This document shows, in pieces, positions 52,810-62,377 of a DNA stretch of 64,000 bases. Below the pieces are notes generated by a model. That model had not been told where the DNA came from, searched no databases, and saw only the letters and a list, made by a program, of their open reading frames with translations. Position 1 is the stretch's first letter; every line of letters starts with the position of its first letter. Both the position numbers and the translations under genes were made by a program. Origin of the DNA: Bacillota bacterium (lineage in GTDB: Bacteria > Bacillota > Clostridia > Christensenellales > CAG-314); contig JAEWZT010000002.1 in the NCBI GenBank assembly GCA_023458375.1, positions 1 through 64,000 on the forward strand, given 5' to 3'.

Positions 52810-55335
52810 ATGTTAAAACTCAGCAATATTACTAAGATTTACGGCAGCGGAGAAAACGCCGTCGCCGCGCTAAAAGATTTAAACCTTAATTTCAGAAAAA
52901 ACGAATTCGTTTCCATTTTGGGTCCCTCGGGGTGCGGAAAAACCACCCTGTTAAACATTATAGGCGGGCTTGACAGATATACCGACGGCGACTTGGTTAT
53001 AAACGACGTTTCCACAAAAGATTTCACCGACAAGGATTGGGATACTTACAGAAACCGCTCGGTAGGTTTTGTATTTCAAAGCTATAATTTGATTCCCCAC
53101 CAAACGGTGCTTGAAAACGTGGCGCTTGCCCTTACCATTTCGGGAATGACTATAAAAGAGCGCACGCGCAGGGCGAAAGAGGCGCTCATAAAAGTCGGGC
53201 TTGAAAGCCAGATACGCAAAATGCCCAACCAGCTTTCGGGCGGGCAGATGCAAAGGGTGGCGATAGCCCGCGCCCTCGTAAACGACCCCGACATTATCTT
53301 GGCGGACGAACCTACGGGCGCTCTTGACAGCGCCACAAGCGTTCAGGTATTAAAACTTTTGAAGGAAGTTGCCAAAGACCGCCTCGTCATTATGGTAACG
53401 CACAACGAAGTTTTGGCGGAAAGGTATTCGACTAGGATAATTAATCTTTTAGACGGCGAAGTTACGGGGGATAATATGCCCTGCACCTACCCCGCCCCCG
53501 CCGTAAAAAAACATAAGGGCAAGGCAAGAATGTCCTTTTTAACTTCCTTTAAACTTAGCATGCAAAACCTTGTAAGCAAACGCGCCCGCACCTTTTTGAC
53601 AAGCTTTGCGGGCAGCATAGGCATAATTGGCATAGCCTTGGTGCTTTCGGTAAGCAACGGATTTAGCATATTTATGGCAAACTTGCAGGAAATGAGCATG
53701 GGCGACAACCCCATTGTAATATATTCTTCAATGCTAAACAGCGAGGCGCTTAGCTTTGACAAAATGAACGACTTTATGAACGGAAAAATAAAGACGGAGG
53801 AGGGCGAAGAAAACAAAGAATACTCCGATATTTTTGAAACGGGCATAAAGGGTTCGCACGGCGGTTCCTGGTCTTCCGCGGGGGAAGCGGTAAGCAATAT
53901 GCAGCACAAAAACTTCTTCACGCAGGAATATTTGGACTATTTGCAGCAAAGCATAACGGAAGATTTAAGCAAGCGAATCGTCTATAATTACGGGGTGTCC
54001 TTCAATCTGTTTGCCCGCGCGGGGCTTAGCCTTGACGGGGAGGTCAAAAAACTGGAAATCCCCTACTATTCCATACAGGAAATGATGGCGACGATGGATA
54101 TGTCTAAGTATCAGCAATACGTTGAGTCCTTTGCGGCAATGTATACTTCAATAAACTGGGAAAGGCTGCTGGGCGAAAGCGACTATATGGAGCAAAACTT
54201 TGACCTTTTGGCGGGGGAAAACTTTCCGCAAGACTATACACAGATAGCGCTTTTGGTCAAAGACGACAATACCGTTGATTCAACGGTGCTTTCCGCCTTG
54301 GGCTTTACCAAAGAACAAATTGAAAGCGGGCTGTCCGTTGAGGATTTTTTGGGCAAGACCTTTAAGATTTTGCCCAACGAACTTTATTATAACGGCGCGG
54401 TAATGGCTTACGGCGGACTTGACGTTTTGACGCTTTCGCCAAAGGGCAATTATCAGGAGCTTTACGAAAACGATGAAGAGGGCGTTATATCTTTAACGGT
54501 TTCTTCTATTATCCGCCAAAAAAGCGGCACATCTGTAATAAGCTACGATACGGGTATTTTATATACCCCTATGCTTACGCAAAAAGTCATTGAAATATCT
54601 CAAAGCGGGCAGTTGGCGGCGCAGCTTTTTCAAGCCGACGCTCTTATTATCATGTCGGGCTTAACGCCTAAAATCGTGGCGGTAAAAGACGCCGCCAACA
54701 AGGCGGTGTTTGAAGGGGCGGTAAACGAGGACTGGCAGACGGTGGAAAAACGTTTCGGCATAAGCGATATGCCCACTTCAATCGTTATTTACGCAAAAGA
54801 TTTTGACTCAAAAACGCAAATCCTTTACGCTTTAAACGCCTACAACGAGGGCAAGGAAGAAAAAGACCAAATACTTTTTTCCGACGCTACGGGTATGCTT
54901 ATGAGTTATATGGGGGTGCTCATTGACGGCGTAAGCTATACTCTTATTACTTTCGCGGCAATTTCTTTGGTTGTAAACTCCATTATGATAGGCATAATCA
55001 CCTACGTTTCGGTGGTGGAGCGCACGCGCGAAATAGGCGTTCTGCGCGCTTTGGGCGCAAGCAAAAAAGAGGTGGGCTGGGTGTTTATTGCCGAAACCTT
55101 TATAATAGGGCTCGCCGCGGGCATACTGGGCATTGGCGCAAGCTATATTCTGTCGGCGGTAATCAACCTTATCATGACGGCTGTCGCCCCCGCTTTGTCG
55201 CATATTGCGGTGCTTAACCCCTTGCACGCGCTGGCTTTGATTGCAATAAGCTTTGTTTTGACGGTTATAGCGGGAATTATCCCCTCTCGCATTGCAAGCA
55301 GAAAAGACCCCGTCGTGGCGTTAAGGTCAGAATAG
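52810..55335 (+). CDS. MacB-like ABC transporter, ATPase fused to FtsX-type permease
   Basis: The 841-residue protein joins both halves. The ATPase (residues 1-235) has Walker A GPSGCGKT at 38-45, signature LSGGQ at 142-146, and Walker B DIILADEPTG. A first membrane helix lies about 262-285, then a large extracytoplasmic region to about 700, then three helices (about 715-835) with RTREIGVLRALGASKKEVGW, the FtsX-type permease motif. Such fusions export peptides or lipids, or provide antibiotic resistance. Substrate is not inferable. No regulator or partner gene is adjacent. Confidence 0.93.
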   Translation: MLKLSNITKIYGSGENAVAALKDLNLNFRKNEFVSILGPSGCGKTTLLNIIGGLDRYTDGDLVINDVSTKDFTDKDWDTYRNRSVGFVFQSYNLIPHQTVLENVALALTISGMTIKERTRRAKEALIKVGLESQIRKMPNQLSGGQMQRVAIARALVNDPDIILADEPTGALDSATSVQVLKLLKEVAKDRLVIMVTHNEVLAERYSTRIINLLDGEVTGDNMPCTYPAPAVKKHKGKARMSFLTSFKLSMQNLVSKRARTFLTSFAGSIGIIGIALVLSVSNGFSIFMANLQEMSMGDNPIVIYSSMLNSEALSFDKMNDFMNGKIKTEEGEENKEYSDIFETGIKGSHGGSWSSAGEAVSNMQHKNFFTQEYLDYLQQSITEDLSKRIVYNYGVSFNLFARAGLSLDGEVKKLEIPYYSIQEMMATMDMSKYQQYVESFAAMYTSINWERLLGESDYMEQNFDLLAGENFPQDYTQIALLVKDDNTVDSTVLSALGFTKEQIESGLSVEDFLGKTFKILPNELYYNGAVMAYGGLDVLTLSPKGNYQELYENDEEGVISLTVSSIIRQKSGTSVISYDTGILYTPMLTQKVIEISQSGQLAAQLFQADALIIMSGLTPKIVAVKDAANKAVFEGAVNEDWQTVEKRFGISDMPTSIVIYAKDFDSKTQILYALNAYNEGKEEKDQILFSDATGMLMSYMGVLIDGVSYTLITFAAISLVVNSIMIGIITYVSVVERTREIGVLRALGASKKEVGWVFIAETFIIGLAAGILGIGASYILSAVINLIMTAVAPALSHIAVLNPLHALALIAISFVLTVIAGIIPSRIASRKDPVVALRSE

Positions 55336-55439
55336 TTTAGCGGCAATAAGTAGCGCGCCGTTAAAAAGCAAGCGGTCGGAAGTAAAAAATAGCCCTTCGC
55401 GCGCCCATAACAAATAGCGCATAAACTAACAAAAATAAG

Positions 55440-55468
55440 AAATGCTTCCTTTGTGAAGCGTTTATTTA
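55440..55468 (+). terminator. Terminator after ABC transporter
   Basis: AAATGCTTC (55440-55448) pairs with GAAGCGTTT (55455-55463) with one wobble, then ATTTATG. Confidence 0.65.
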
Positions 55469-55607
55469 TGTCTTAAAGCCGATTCAAAATATTTTGATTA
55501 GAGTTAATGGGCGGCAGTATTTTTGCGCGGCAAAATGTTTTAAAGCTTTGATTGCCGCGACGGTGTCCAGTTAAAAAACTCCGCAAACAACTTTACGTAG
55601 TTAGGGG

Positions 55608-55675
55608 CATAAAAAAAGTAGCGGTCTGGGCTAAGGTGGAAATCCGCCCGTAGGCGCTTACTGCGCCTCGCTACA
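55608..55675 (-). ncRNA. Compact structured small RNA, unknown family
   Basis: On the minus strand the predicted transcript starts at about 55675, at the first base of a closing helix GTAGCG (55674-55669) with CGCTAC (55623-55618), which is followed directly by seven T. Inside are AGGCGC-AGTAA-GCGCCT (55668-55652) and GGGC/GCCC (55649-55646 with 55631-55628) with an inner loop. The three-way junction and T-run would make it self-terminating at about 65 bases. A consensus promoter sits just upstream. No gene is downstream on this strand. I recognise no known RNA family. The remaining parts of 55469-56038 contain no gene. Confidence 0.65.
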
Positions 55676-55681
55676 TTATCT

Positions 55682-55709
55682 ATTATATGCAAATTCGTAA
55701 AAATGTCAA
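55682..55709 (-). promoter_or_regulatory. Consensus promoter of the small RNA
   Basis: On the minus strand TTGACA (plus 55704-55709) and TATAAT (plus 55682-55687) are 16 bases apart. Transcription would begin about seven bases later, at the RNA's closing helix. Confidence 0.75.
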
Positions 55710-56038
55710 CTGTTTTTTGCCGTAAACGAAAAATAAAAAAGCGCGGTTTTAAAGCAGGCTAAGAAACGGCAGTTCCTAATTAAAAGCTTTTGCCTATCAA
55801 AAAGCAAATTACACATAGCTTTTTTTAAAAAACTTTGGCCATCAAAAAAATAAGTCAATCCAATAATATTTAGGTCAACTTTTTGCTAAAAGACTTTATA
55901 AAACAAAATCGACGCGTCTAACCCTTTTGCCGTTTTTCTGATTTTGAACAAATCTCAAAAAAAACAATGAGTTTGGGCGAAAAAGGGCGAGAAATATGTT
56001 ATAATAACTTTATACAATATTTTGACGGGAGGTTGTAT

Positions 56039-56758
56039 ATGAAAATAAAGGCGTTTGACGAATACAACGCCGGCGGTCACTTGATTTACTCACTTAATTA
56101 TGTCGGCGCTTACGTAAGAGGAAAAACAAAACAGCAGGCTTTGGATAAGTTCAGAAGCGAAATACTTCAATACGCGCGCTGGCGTGGAATTGAGGTTGAC
56201 AATTCAAGCTATTCCGTTGAAATCGCGGAGGAAAAGGCCAGCAAGCTGCAAGTGCGCGACGCCGATTCCGACGCGCTTTTCAGCACCGAGATTCCCCCTA
56301 TTTCGCGTTATGACTACAACTTTTTGAAAGCTTTGGCGCTAAAATCGGCGGAAGATTTTTTGAAGCTGTATAACTCAATCCCCGACAAAAAGGGGACTGC
56401 GCTTGCCCCGCGCGAGACTTTTTACGGCGCGCGCCCCCTTACGGCGGAAGAAATGTATGAGCACACCAAAAATGTAAACAGCTACTATTTCGGCGAAATA
56501 GGCGTTAGCGCCCAAAACAAGCCCGATATTTATACTTGCAGGTCAGCGGGCTTTGAGGCGCTTGAAAAAACTCCAAATTTTTTGGAAAACAAAACCTTTG
56601 AGGGGAGCGGCGGCGAGCTTTGGACGCTTAGGAAACTTTGCCGCAGGTTTATTTGGCACGACCGCATTCATGCCAAGGCAATGTATAAAATGACGGTAAA
56701 ACTATTTGGAGGCGACAAAATAAGCAATCCCTTTTATTTTGAATTAGACAAAAAATAA
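56039..56758 (+). CDS. Hypothetical protein with HicB-like start and DinB-like tail
   Basis: The 239-residue protein starts at 56039 after GGGAGG; a longer frame to 55967 crosses the likely -10 box TATAAT (56000-56005). The N-terminal segment VGAYVRGKTKQQALDKFRSE is reminiscent of HicB-type folds. RFIWHDRIHAKAMYKMTVKL near the C-terminus resembles DinB-like helices with H-x3-H. These are weak resemblances. It is soluble and has no operon partner. The function is unknown. Confidence 0.8.
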   Translation: MKIKAFDEYNAGGHLIYSLNYVGAYVRGKTKQQALDKFRSEILQYARWRGIEVDNSSYSVEIAEEKASKLQVRDADSDALFSTEIPPISRYDYNFLKALALKSAEDFLKLYNSIPDKKGTALAPRETFYGARPLTAEEMYEHTKNVNSYYFGEIGVSAQNKPDIYTCRSAGFEALEKTPNFLENKTFEGSGGELWTLRKLCRRFIWHDRIHAKAMYKMTVKLFGGDKISNPFYFELDKK

Positions 56759-57093
56759 GGGTTTGCGCAATAAAAACGCCAACCAAGCAAGATACTTTAT
56801 TGTTTAAATAGCAAAAAAGCAAAGCCGTAGGCGCTGCCGCGCTTTTATCCCCAAAGTTTCCTGCGGCATATTCGGCAATACTAAATATTTTACCCTGCGG
56901 TATTTTTTTGTCAAAGCAAAAGAAATAAACCGTAAAGGACTTTGTTAAACTCTGTCCGTTTTGGTGTTAAGCGTCTTGGCACAACCTATTTAGTAAGCGC
57001 GCGGATATTGCTATTACATAAAAGGCGCTAACAGACAAGAACGGTGTGTTTCAAAAACTGCTTAGTTTACAATGTTAATTATAAAAGCAACAG

Positions 57094-57126
57094 AGGGGCA
57101 AAGTTATAAAGCTTTGCCCCTTTTAT
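57094..57126 (+). terminator. Terminator after hypothetical gene
   Basis: AGGGGCAAAG (57094-57103) pairs with CTTTGCCCCT (57112-57121), then a T-rich tail. The rest of 56759-57233 contains no gene. Confidence 0.8.
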
Positions 57127-57233
57127 TGTTCCGCAGTTGCGTCATAGACTTAAAAATAATGCCTTTTAATTTATTACTTTAACTTTTGCTAGCTTATTTA
57201 GCATTTCGGCTACTTACCTAGCATTGTTTTGCT

Positions 57234-58604
57234 TTATTTATTTATCTTGACCTTTTTATTGCTCTTGTTTTTGTTTTTGACAAGCAGCAGCGCCGCCGCC
57301 ACTATTACGGCTATCGCCAAGACTATAATTAAGAGATAAAGGTAATTAAAGCCCGAAGCCTTTACCCTGTTCCACATGGTAATGACCTTTTCGTTGTTGG
57401 CGCCGAAATCACGCATTACGCCCAAATTAGGGCTTCCCACATCGGGGTATCTTCTTACGTCGTCAAAAAAGTAAGCAAGCGCCTGTTCTTTTGCCTCCTC
57501 ATTGTCGGCTATTTCATAGGCGTCGTAGTAAAGCTGCAAAGCTTGCTCGTTGGCTAAAATTGCCCCTTTGTCCACAGCGGAAGAATAGCCTATTTCCATC
57601 ATATTAGCCATCGCCACTTCGGGGTTGTTAAGCCAGTCTATAAACATTTTTGCCGCCCTTTCGTTATTACAGGTAGTGGGAATAACCCAGCCGTCAAACC
57701 ACACGTTTCCCCCCGAATCGGGTACAAAATAGTCAAGGTTTACGCCGTATTCTCTTGCTTCCTCTATGCTGTACATAGCGTCGCCGCTCCACGCAAGCCC
57801 TGCTTTGGCGCGCCCTTTGATAAGGTCGTTTTTGCCCAAATCCACTTCGTATCCCAGCAAAACATCTTTTTGCGATACTAAAACTTCTTCGGCAAGGGCG
57901 ATTAAAGTGTCGTCAACGCCGTTTATAAGCTGTTCTACGGTGTAGGAGGAATATTTGGCGGGCAGCCCTCCCTTTTCTTTAAGATAAAGCAGCGCCGCCG
58001 CGTAGCTGTCGCGCACGCTGTCTTTCATAAATATTTTGGAGTTTAAGGCGGTTTGAGCGTCTTGGCTTATGTTCTCGTTCCATAGCAACCCCCAGCCCGC
58101 GGCAACAGCCTCTTCATGGCTTACAACGTCGGTATTGTATAAAATACCCAAAGTGCCATACATATAGGGAACCATGTAATCAATAAGGTTAAGCTCCCCG
58201 AAGCAATCCCTTATGCGCTTCACCAAATCGGCGTTTACGTTTTGCTCGTTGTTGTAAATGTCATTCGTATCGTCAAAATAGTTTATTCTGAGCAATTTAT
58301 TGGCGGCGATAAGTTTTTCTATGGCATATTCGCTGGGACATATGACGTCCACCGAAGTGCTGTCGTTTAAAACCTTTGTAAGCATAGTTTCGTTAGTGTC
58401 GAAAGTAACGTAAACTATTTGCAGCCTTTTGCCCGTCTGCGAAAAATAATACTCAACGAATTCTTCCAAATCATCGTCGTAAATGTAATCGTCCCAGTTA
58501 TAGATTTTTAAAGTTTCGTCATAGACCGACTTTTCGCACGCCGTAAACAGCGCAGGGGTAAGGGCAAGAATTAAACCCAAGAAAAATGACAACGCTCTTT
58601 TCAT
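57234..58604 (-). CDS. potD: Spermidine/putrescine-binding lipoprotein with extra C-terminal helix
   Basis: The 456-residue protein is the extracellular receptor of the polyamine importer. A lipoprotein signal ends with LFTAC, so Cys23 is lipidated. PotD features include LKIYNWDDYIYDDDLEEF and VICPSEYAIEKL, and a C-terminal lobe with FVPDSGGNVWFDGW. Unusually, residues about 421-442 form a strong membrane helix (YLLIIVLAIAVIVAAALLLV) followed by a lysine-rich tail. Typical PotD is about 350 residues without this. The ATG overlaps the potC stop by four bases. Confidence 0.93.
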   Translation of the reverse strand: MKRALSFFLGLILALTPALFTACEKSVYDETLKIYNWDDYIYDDDLEEFVEYYFSQTGKRLQIVYVTFDTNETMLTKVLNDSTSVDVICPSEYAIEKLIAANKLLRINYFDDTNDIYNNEQNVNADLVKRIRDCFGELNLIDYMVPYMYGTLGILYNTDVVSHEEAVAAGWGLLWNENISQDAQTALNSKIFMKDSVRDSYAAALLYLKEKGGLPAKYSSYTVEQLINGVDDTLIALAEEVLVSQKDVLLGYEVDLGKNDLIKGRAKAGLAWSGDAMYSIEEAREYGVNLDYFVPDSGGNVWFDGWVIPTTCNNERAAKMFIDWLNNPEVAMANMMEIGYSSAVDKGAILANEQALQLYYDAYEIADNEEAKEQALAYFFDDVRRYPDVGSPNLGVMRDFGANNEKVITMWNRVKASGFNYLYLLIIVLAIAVIVAAALLLVKNKNKSNKKVKINK

Positions 58605-59422
58605 CTTTTTTCCTCCGAAGATTTATTTTGTTTTTTATTGTTGGCTATAAGCAGCAGCGTTAAGACTACTACGAATATTATAGAAAACACCGCAAACCAG
58701 AAGGGCTGCATGCCTTTCACCCTTATATCCTCGTAAATGTAGGTAGAAAGAGTATTAAGCCCGTTTTCGCCCTTGTTGATTTGAGTAATAATAAAGTCGT
58801 CCATAGAAAGGGTAAACGCCATTACAAACCCCGAAATCACGCCGGGCATAACAAAGGGCACAATTACTTTAAACAGCGCTTTTAAGGGGCTTGCGCCAAG
58901 GTCAAGCGCCGCTTCGTAAAGGTTGGGGTTCATTTGCGTCATGCGCGGCATAACAGAAAGCACCACATAGGGCGTGCAAAATGAAATGTGGGACAGCACA
59001 AGCACTACGTAGTCGGAAAAAAGGTTTCGCGTAACGGCGGGAATTAAAAAAGAAAAGAAAAGCATCAAAGACACCGCCATTACCACTTCGCTGTTGGTCA
59101 TGGGCAGCTGATTTACCGTTAAGGCGGCTTTTTTCATTCTTTTTCCCAAATAAAATATGCCTATCGCGGAAAACGTGCCTAAAACGGTGGAAAGAACGGA
59201 AGACACCGCCGCGATAATTAAGGTGTTTTTAAGCGCGTCGGCAAGAGCGCCCGCTTTCGGTCCCGAAAACATTTCAATGTATGACTTAAAGTTAAATCCG
59301 TCAACAAAGGCGAAGTTGCTGTTGCCCGAAAAAGAAAACACAATGATTAAAACAATGGGCAGGTATAAAAAACACAGCACCACGGCAAGGTAAAGGTCGC
59401 CGAAAAACTTTTTAGCTTTCAT
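58601..59422 (-). CDS. potC: Spermidine/putrescine ABC permease
   Basis: The 273-residue protein has six membrane helices. The EAA loop in LYEAALDLGASPLKALFKVI contacts the PotA ATPase. It begins four bases inside the potB end and runs into potD. With PotB it forms the polyamine channel in the cytoplasmic membrane. Standard PotC length and order support the assignment. Confidence 0.94.
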   Translation of the reverse strand: MKAKKFFGDLYLAVVLCFLYLPIVLIIVFSFSGNSNFAFVDGFNFKSYIEMFSGPKAGALADALKNTLIIAAVSSVLSTVLGTFSAIGIFYLGKRMKKAALTVNQLPMTNSEVVMAVSLMLFFSFLIPAVTRNLFSDYVVLVLSHISFCTPYVVLSVMPRMTQMNPNLYEAALDLGASPLKALFKVIVPFVMPGVISGFVMAFTLSMDDFIITQINKGENGLNTLSTYIYEDIRVKGMQPFWFAVFSIIFVVVLTLLLIANNKKQNKSSEEKR

Positions 59423-60231
59423 ATTACGTTGCCCCCTTTGTTATCTTGGTTAAAGCGGTTGAGCAAAAGGTTGCTTATAAGCACAAAGGCAAGCATCACA
59501 AGCGCCATAACGCTGCCTACGCCGTAAGTGTCCACATTGCCGAAAAATGATTGAATTATGTCGCCGAAAAGCGCCACTTGGTATTCCGACAAAAACTGGC
59601 TTATGGCAAAGGTGGAAATAGCGGGGATAAACACCATCGTTATACCGCTTAATATGCCGGGCAGCGACAGGGGCAACGTAGTCCTTAAAAACACGTCAAC
59701 GCCGTCGCAGCCAAGGTCGCGGGCAGCTTCCTCGTAGGAGGGGTCCATATTTGTAAGTATGGTGTGAAGGGGCAGTATCATAAAGGGCAGATAGTTATAT
59801 ATAAGCCCCACAAGCACCGCGCCTTCGCCCAAAGGCATATTCAGCGCCTCAAAAATTTCTTTTACCGCAAGGGTGCGCAGCAAAAAGTTCACCCACATGG
59901 GGAGGATAAACAGCAAAGACAAAATTTTGCTTCCCGCGTGGTTTTTTGCGAGGATATAAGCAACGGGATAGCCTATTAAAAGGCAAATCAGCGTCGTTAC
60001 AAGCCCGAAAAGTAAACTCCTAAAAAATACGTTCATTCCCGTTGCGTCCGTTAAAAAGGAAAGGAAATTGTCAAAGGTAAGCTTGCCCTCCGCCAAAAAG
60101 GCGTTTACCAATATCATAAACAGAGGAACTACCAAAAAAATCAGCATAAAAATAAGGTAGGGATAGGCAAAAGTCTTCCTTGCTATTTTTATATGCCCTT
60201 TTCTCTTTGCGCTAAGACTGACTTTGCTCAT
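59419..60231 (-). CDS. potB: Spermidine/putrescine ABC permease
   Basis: The 270-residue protein has six membrane helices and an EAA loop DPSYEEAARDLGCDGVDVFL. It pairs with PotC. The start lies 20 bases inside the end of potA, unusually deep, while the stop overlaps potC's ATG. The short distance suggests coupled translation. The assignment rests on the permease motif and operon order. Confidence 0.94.
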   Translation of the reverse strand: MSKVSLSAKRKGHIKIARKTFAYPYLIFMLIFLVVPLFMILVNAFLAEGKLTFDNFLSFLTDATGMNVFFRSLLFGLVTTLICLLIGYPVAYILAKNHAGSKILSLLFILPMWVNFLLRTLAVKEIFEALNMPLGEGAVLVGLIYNYLPFMILPLHTILTNMDPSYEEAARDLGCDGVDVFLRTTLPLSLPGILSGITMVFIPAISTFAISQFLSEYQVALFGDIIQSFFGNVDTYGVGSVMALVMLAFVLISNLLLNRFNQDNKGGNVI

Positions 60232-61696
60232 CGCGCTTCACTTCCTCAATGTGTATTTTTTCGGGGGCGACGGAAATGCCCACCCTGTCGCCTTTCATCC
60301 ATTCGTAATCGGTATCGGCGAAAAACTCGTAATAGTCGTCGGTGCGCAAAATGCAAAGGTAGTAGCTGCCTTTGTAAACCGTTTCCACCACTTCCGCGCC
60401 TATAATACCGTCCGACTCGTCGTCGTGTATATTTACGTCGTCAAAGTCAACGGTTGCTATAACCTCAGTGCCGCTTGAAAGGTCGGACGCGCATGGGAAC
60501 TTGCCGCCGCATATTTCCACTACGTTTTGCTCCCACATGACGGCGGGAATTTTATTTATAACGCGCGCCTTGCGCATGATGTGCAAGTCGGCGGGCTTTA
60601 CGTTAAGCGCCACCGTGTCGCCAATTTTGCACTCCACGTTGTCGTGGACTAATATCTCGTTTCTGTCCCCCGTGTCGGCGTTAAAGGTTAAACACGTCGT
60701 TTGGTAGTAAGTTCCTTTAAACACGCTGCTTATAACCTCCGCCGTAAACAAATGCGTTTTGTCATCGGAAACTATTTCAATGTCTTCGGGGCGTATAATT
60801 ACGTCTATGGGTTCGTTAAACTTAAAACCTTTGTCAACGCACTTATATGTGCCGCCCAAAAAACTTACAGTAAAATCTTTAATCATTATGCCGCTGAATA
60901 TATTACTTTCGCCTATAAAGTCGGCGACAAAGGCGTTGGCGGGCTCGTCATAAACTTTTTGCGGGGTGCCAATCTGCTGTATTACCCCTCTTTCCATAAC
61001 GACGATAGTGTCGCTCATGGTAAGCGCTTCTTCTTGGTCGTGCGTAACGTAAACAAAGGTTATGCCGAGCTTTCTGTGCATGCTCATAAGTTCAAGCTGC
61101 ATGTCTTTGCGCATTTTTAAGTCAAGCGCCCCCAAAGGCTCGTCAAGCAAAAGCACTTCGGGTTCGTTTACAAGGGCGCGCGCTATGGCTATGCGCTGCT
61201 GCTGACCCCCCGAAAGGCTGTCAACGTCGCGGTGCCCGTAGTCCTCTAAGTCCACCATTTTTAAAGCCTTGTTTACCTTTGAGGTAATTTCTTCTTTGGT
61301 AAGCTTGCGCATATTTTGAAAGATTTCGCCCTTTTCCTCAAAGGGTTCGCCGTCGGGGATAAGCTTGTTTTTTAGCCCGAAAGCAATGTTTTTAAATACG
61401 TTGAGGTGGGGGAACAAGGCGTATTTTTGAAACACCGTGTTGATATTGCGCTTATGAGGGGGCAGTAAAGTAATATCCTCGCCGTTAAAAAATATTTTTC
61501 CCTCGCTGGGGCGCTCAAAGCCCGCAATCATTCTTAGCGTCGTCGTTTTGCCGCATCCCGAAGGGCCTAAAAGCGTAACAAACTCCCCCCGCTTTATGGA
61601 AAGAGAAATGTTTTTAACGGCGGGGTTTCCGTCGTAAAGCTTGCTTATGTTTTTAAGCTCAATTATTTTGTCTTTGTCGTTAGTTTTTTCAGCCAT
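60212..61696 (-). CDS. potA: Polyamine ABC transporter ATPase with two TOBE-like units
   Basis: The 494-residue protein is the ATP-hydrolysing subunit. Walker A GPSGCGKTT, signature LSGGQQQRIAIAR and DEPLGALDLKMRK are intact. Usual PotA is about 370 residues. Here the C-terminus has two related segments, VISSVFKGTYYQTTCLT and VVETVYKGSYYLCILRT, each resembling a TOBE domain. This extra unit may regulate uptake. It is the second gene of the operon, 18 bases after the cupin regulator. Confidence 0.95.
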   Translation of the reverse strand: MAEKTNDKDKIIELKNISKLYDGNPAVKNISLSIKRGEFVTLLGPSGCGKTTTLRMIAGFERPSEGKIFFNGEDITLLPPHKRNINTVFQKYALFPHLNVFKNIAFGLKNKLIPDGEPFEEKGEIFQNMRKLTKEEITSKVNKALKMVDLEDYGHRDVDSLSGGQQQRIAIARALVNEPEVLLLDEPLGALDLKMRKDMQLELMSMHRKLGITFVYVTHDQEEALTMSDTIVVMERGVIQQIGTPQKVYDEPANAFVADFIGESNIFSGIMIKDFTVSFLGGTYKCVDKGFKFNEPIDVIIRPEDIEIVSDDKTHLFTAEVISSVFKGTYYQTTCLTFNADTGDRNEILVHDNVECKIGDTVALNVKPADLHIMRKARVINKIPAVMWEQNVVEICGGKFPCASDLSSGTEVIATVDFDDVNIHDDESDGIIGAEVVETVYKGSYYLCILRTDDYYEFFADTDYEWMKGDRVGISVAPEKIHIEEVKRDEQSQS

Positions 61697-61714
61697 TGCC
61701 GCTTTTTCCCCTTG

Positions 61715-62248
61715 TTAAAAATTACTGGGCGTTACCACCCAAAGAATACGCGCGCAGCCCTTGCCTCTGTTGATTATATAATGCTCGTTTCTTCCGTTAA
61801 TATAAAAACTGTCGCCCTTTTTCGCCCTGTGCTGCTTGCCGCCCGCTTGTATTGTGATTTTGCCCTCTAAAACGTAACCTAATTCTTCCCCCTCAAAGGG
61901 TTCGCGCATTTCGCTTTGACCCCCCTCTTCAATCAGAAGGATTATGGGTTCCATCTGGTTTTTTTGGCTGTTGGGCACAAGCCATGTCTTGCTGAAACCC
62001 TCGCCTTCGGAAACAAAAAAGTCCTTGTCGGTAAAGACGACCTGTTCTTCCGTCTGGTCGGAAAAAAAGTATTTCAGCGACACGCCTAAAACATTGAGTA
62101 TATCCATTAAAGTTGCGATTGACGGGCTTGCAAGGTCGTTTTCAAGCTGCGAAATATACCCCTTGGTCAGCTCGCATCTGCTTGCCAGCTCTTCTTGCGT
62201 CAAATCGCGTTGAAGCCTTATTTGCCTTATTTTAGAACCTATTTCCAT
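61715..62248 (-). CDS. XRE-cupin transcriptional regulator of polyamine uptake
   Basis: The 177-residue protein has an XRE helix-turn-helix (residues 5-60, LTQEELASRCELTKGYISQL) and a C-terminal cupin (residues 105-175) with EELGYVLEGKITIQAGGK and GDSFYINGRNEHYIINRGKG. This domain order matches PuuR-type regulators that bind polyamines. It is first in the pot operon, so it probably controls PotABCD expression in response to polyamine. A dyad about 110 bases upstream may be its operator. Confidence 0.92.
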   Translation of the reverse strand: MEIGSKIRQIRLQRDLTQEELASRCELTKGYISQLENDLASPSIATLMDILNVLGVSLKYFFSDQTEEQVVFTDKDFFVSEGEGFSKTWLVPNSQKNQMEPIILLIEEGGQSEMREPFEGEELGYVLEGKITIQAGGKQHRAKKGDSFYINGRNEHYIINRGKGCARILWVVTPSNF

Positions 62249-62357
62249 TTTTCTTTACCTTTTTTGGCTTTGCCCTTGCGGACGGTTTTGCCTTGGCTGC
62301 CTTGTCTTAAATTACGCCCGTGCGTTATTTTACGGTTTAGTTTAACTTTTTCAAAAC

Positions 62358-62377
62358 GCGGTTTTTATAATAACCGC
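62358..62377 (-). promoter_or_regulatory. Dyad near pot operon promoter
   Basis: GCGGTT (62358-62363) and AACCGC (62372-62377) form an inverted repeat around TATAAT-like bases. On the minus strand a TTCCGC -35-like box lies 17 bases upstream of a TATTAT inside it. It may be the operator of the cupin regulator. The remaining 62378-62835 shows no gene. Confidence 0.35.

Noticed and set aside
55618..55674. The 55.6 kb fold read as a plus-strand terminator or leader
   Set aside because: On the plus strand no T-run follows the stem and no promoter precedes it, while the minus strand has both.
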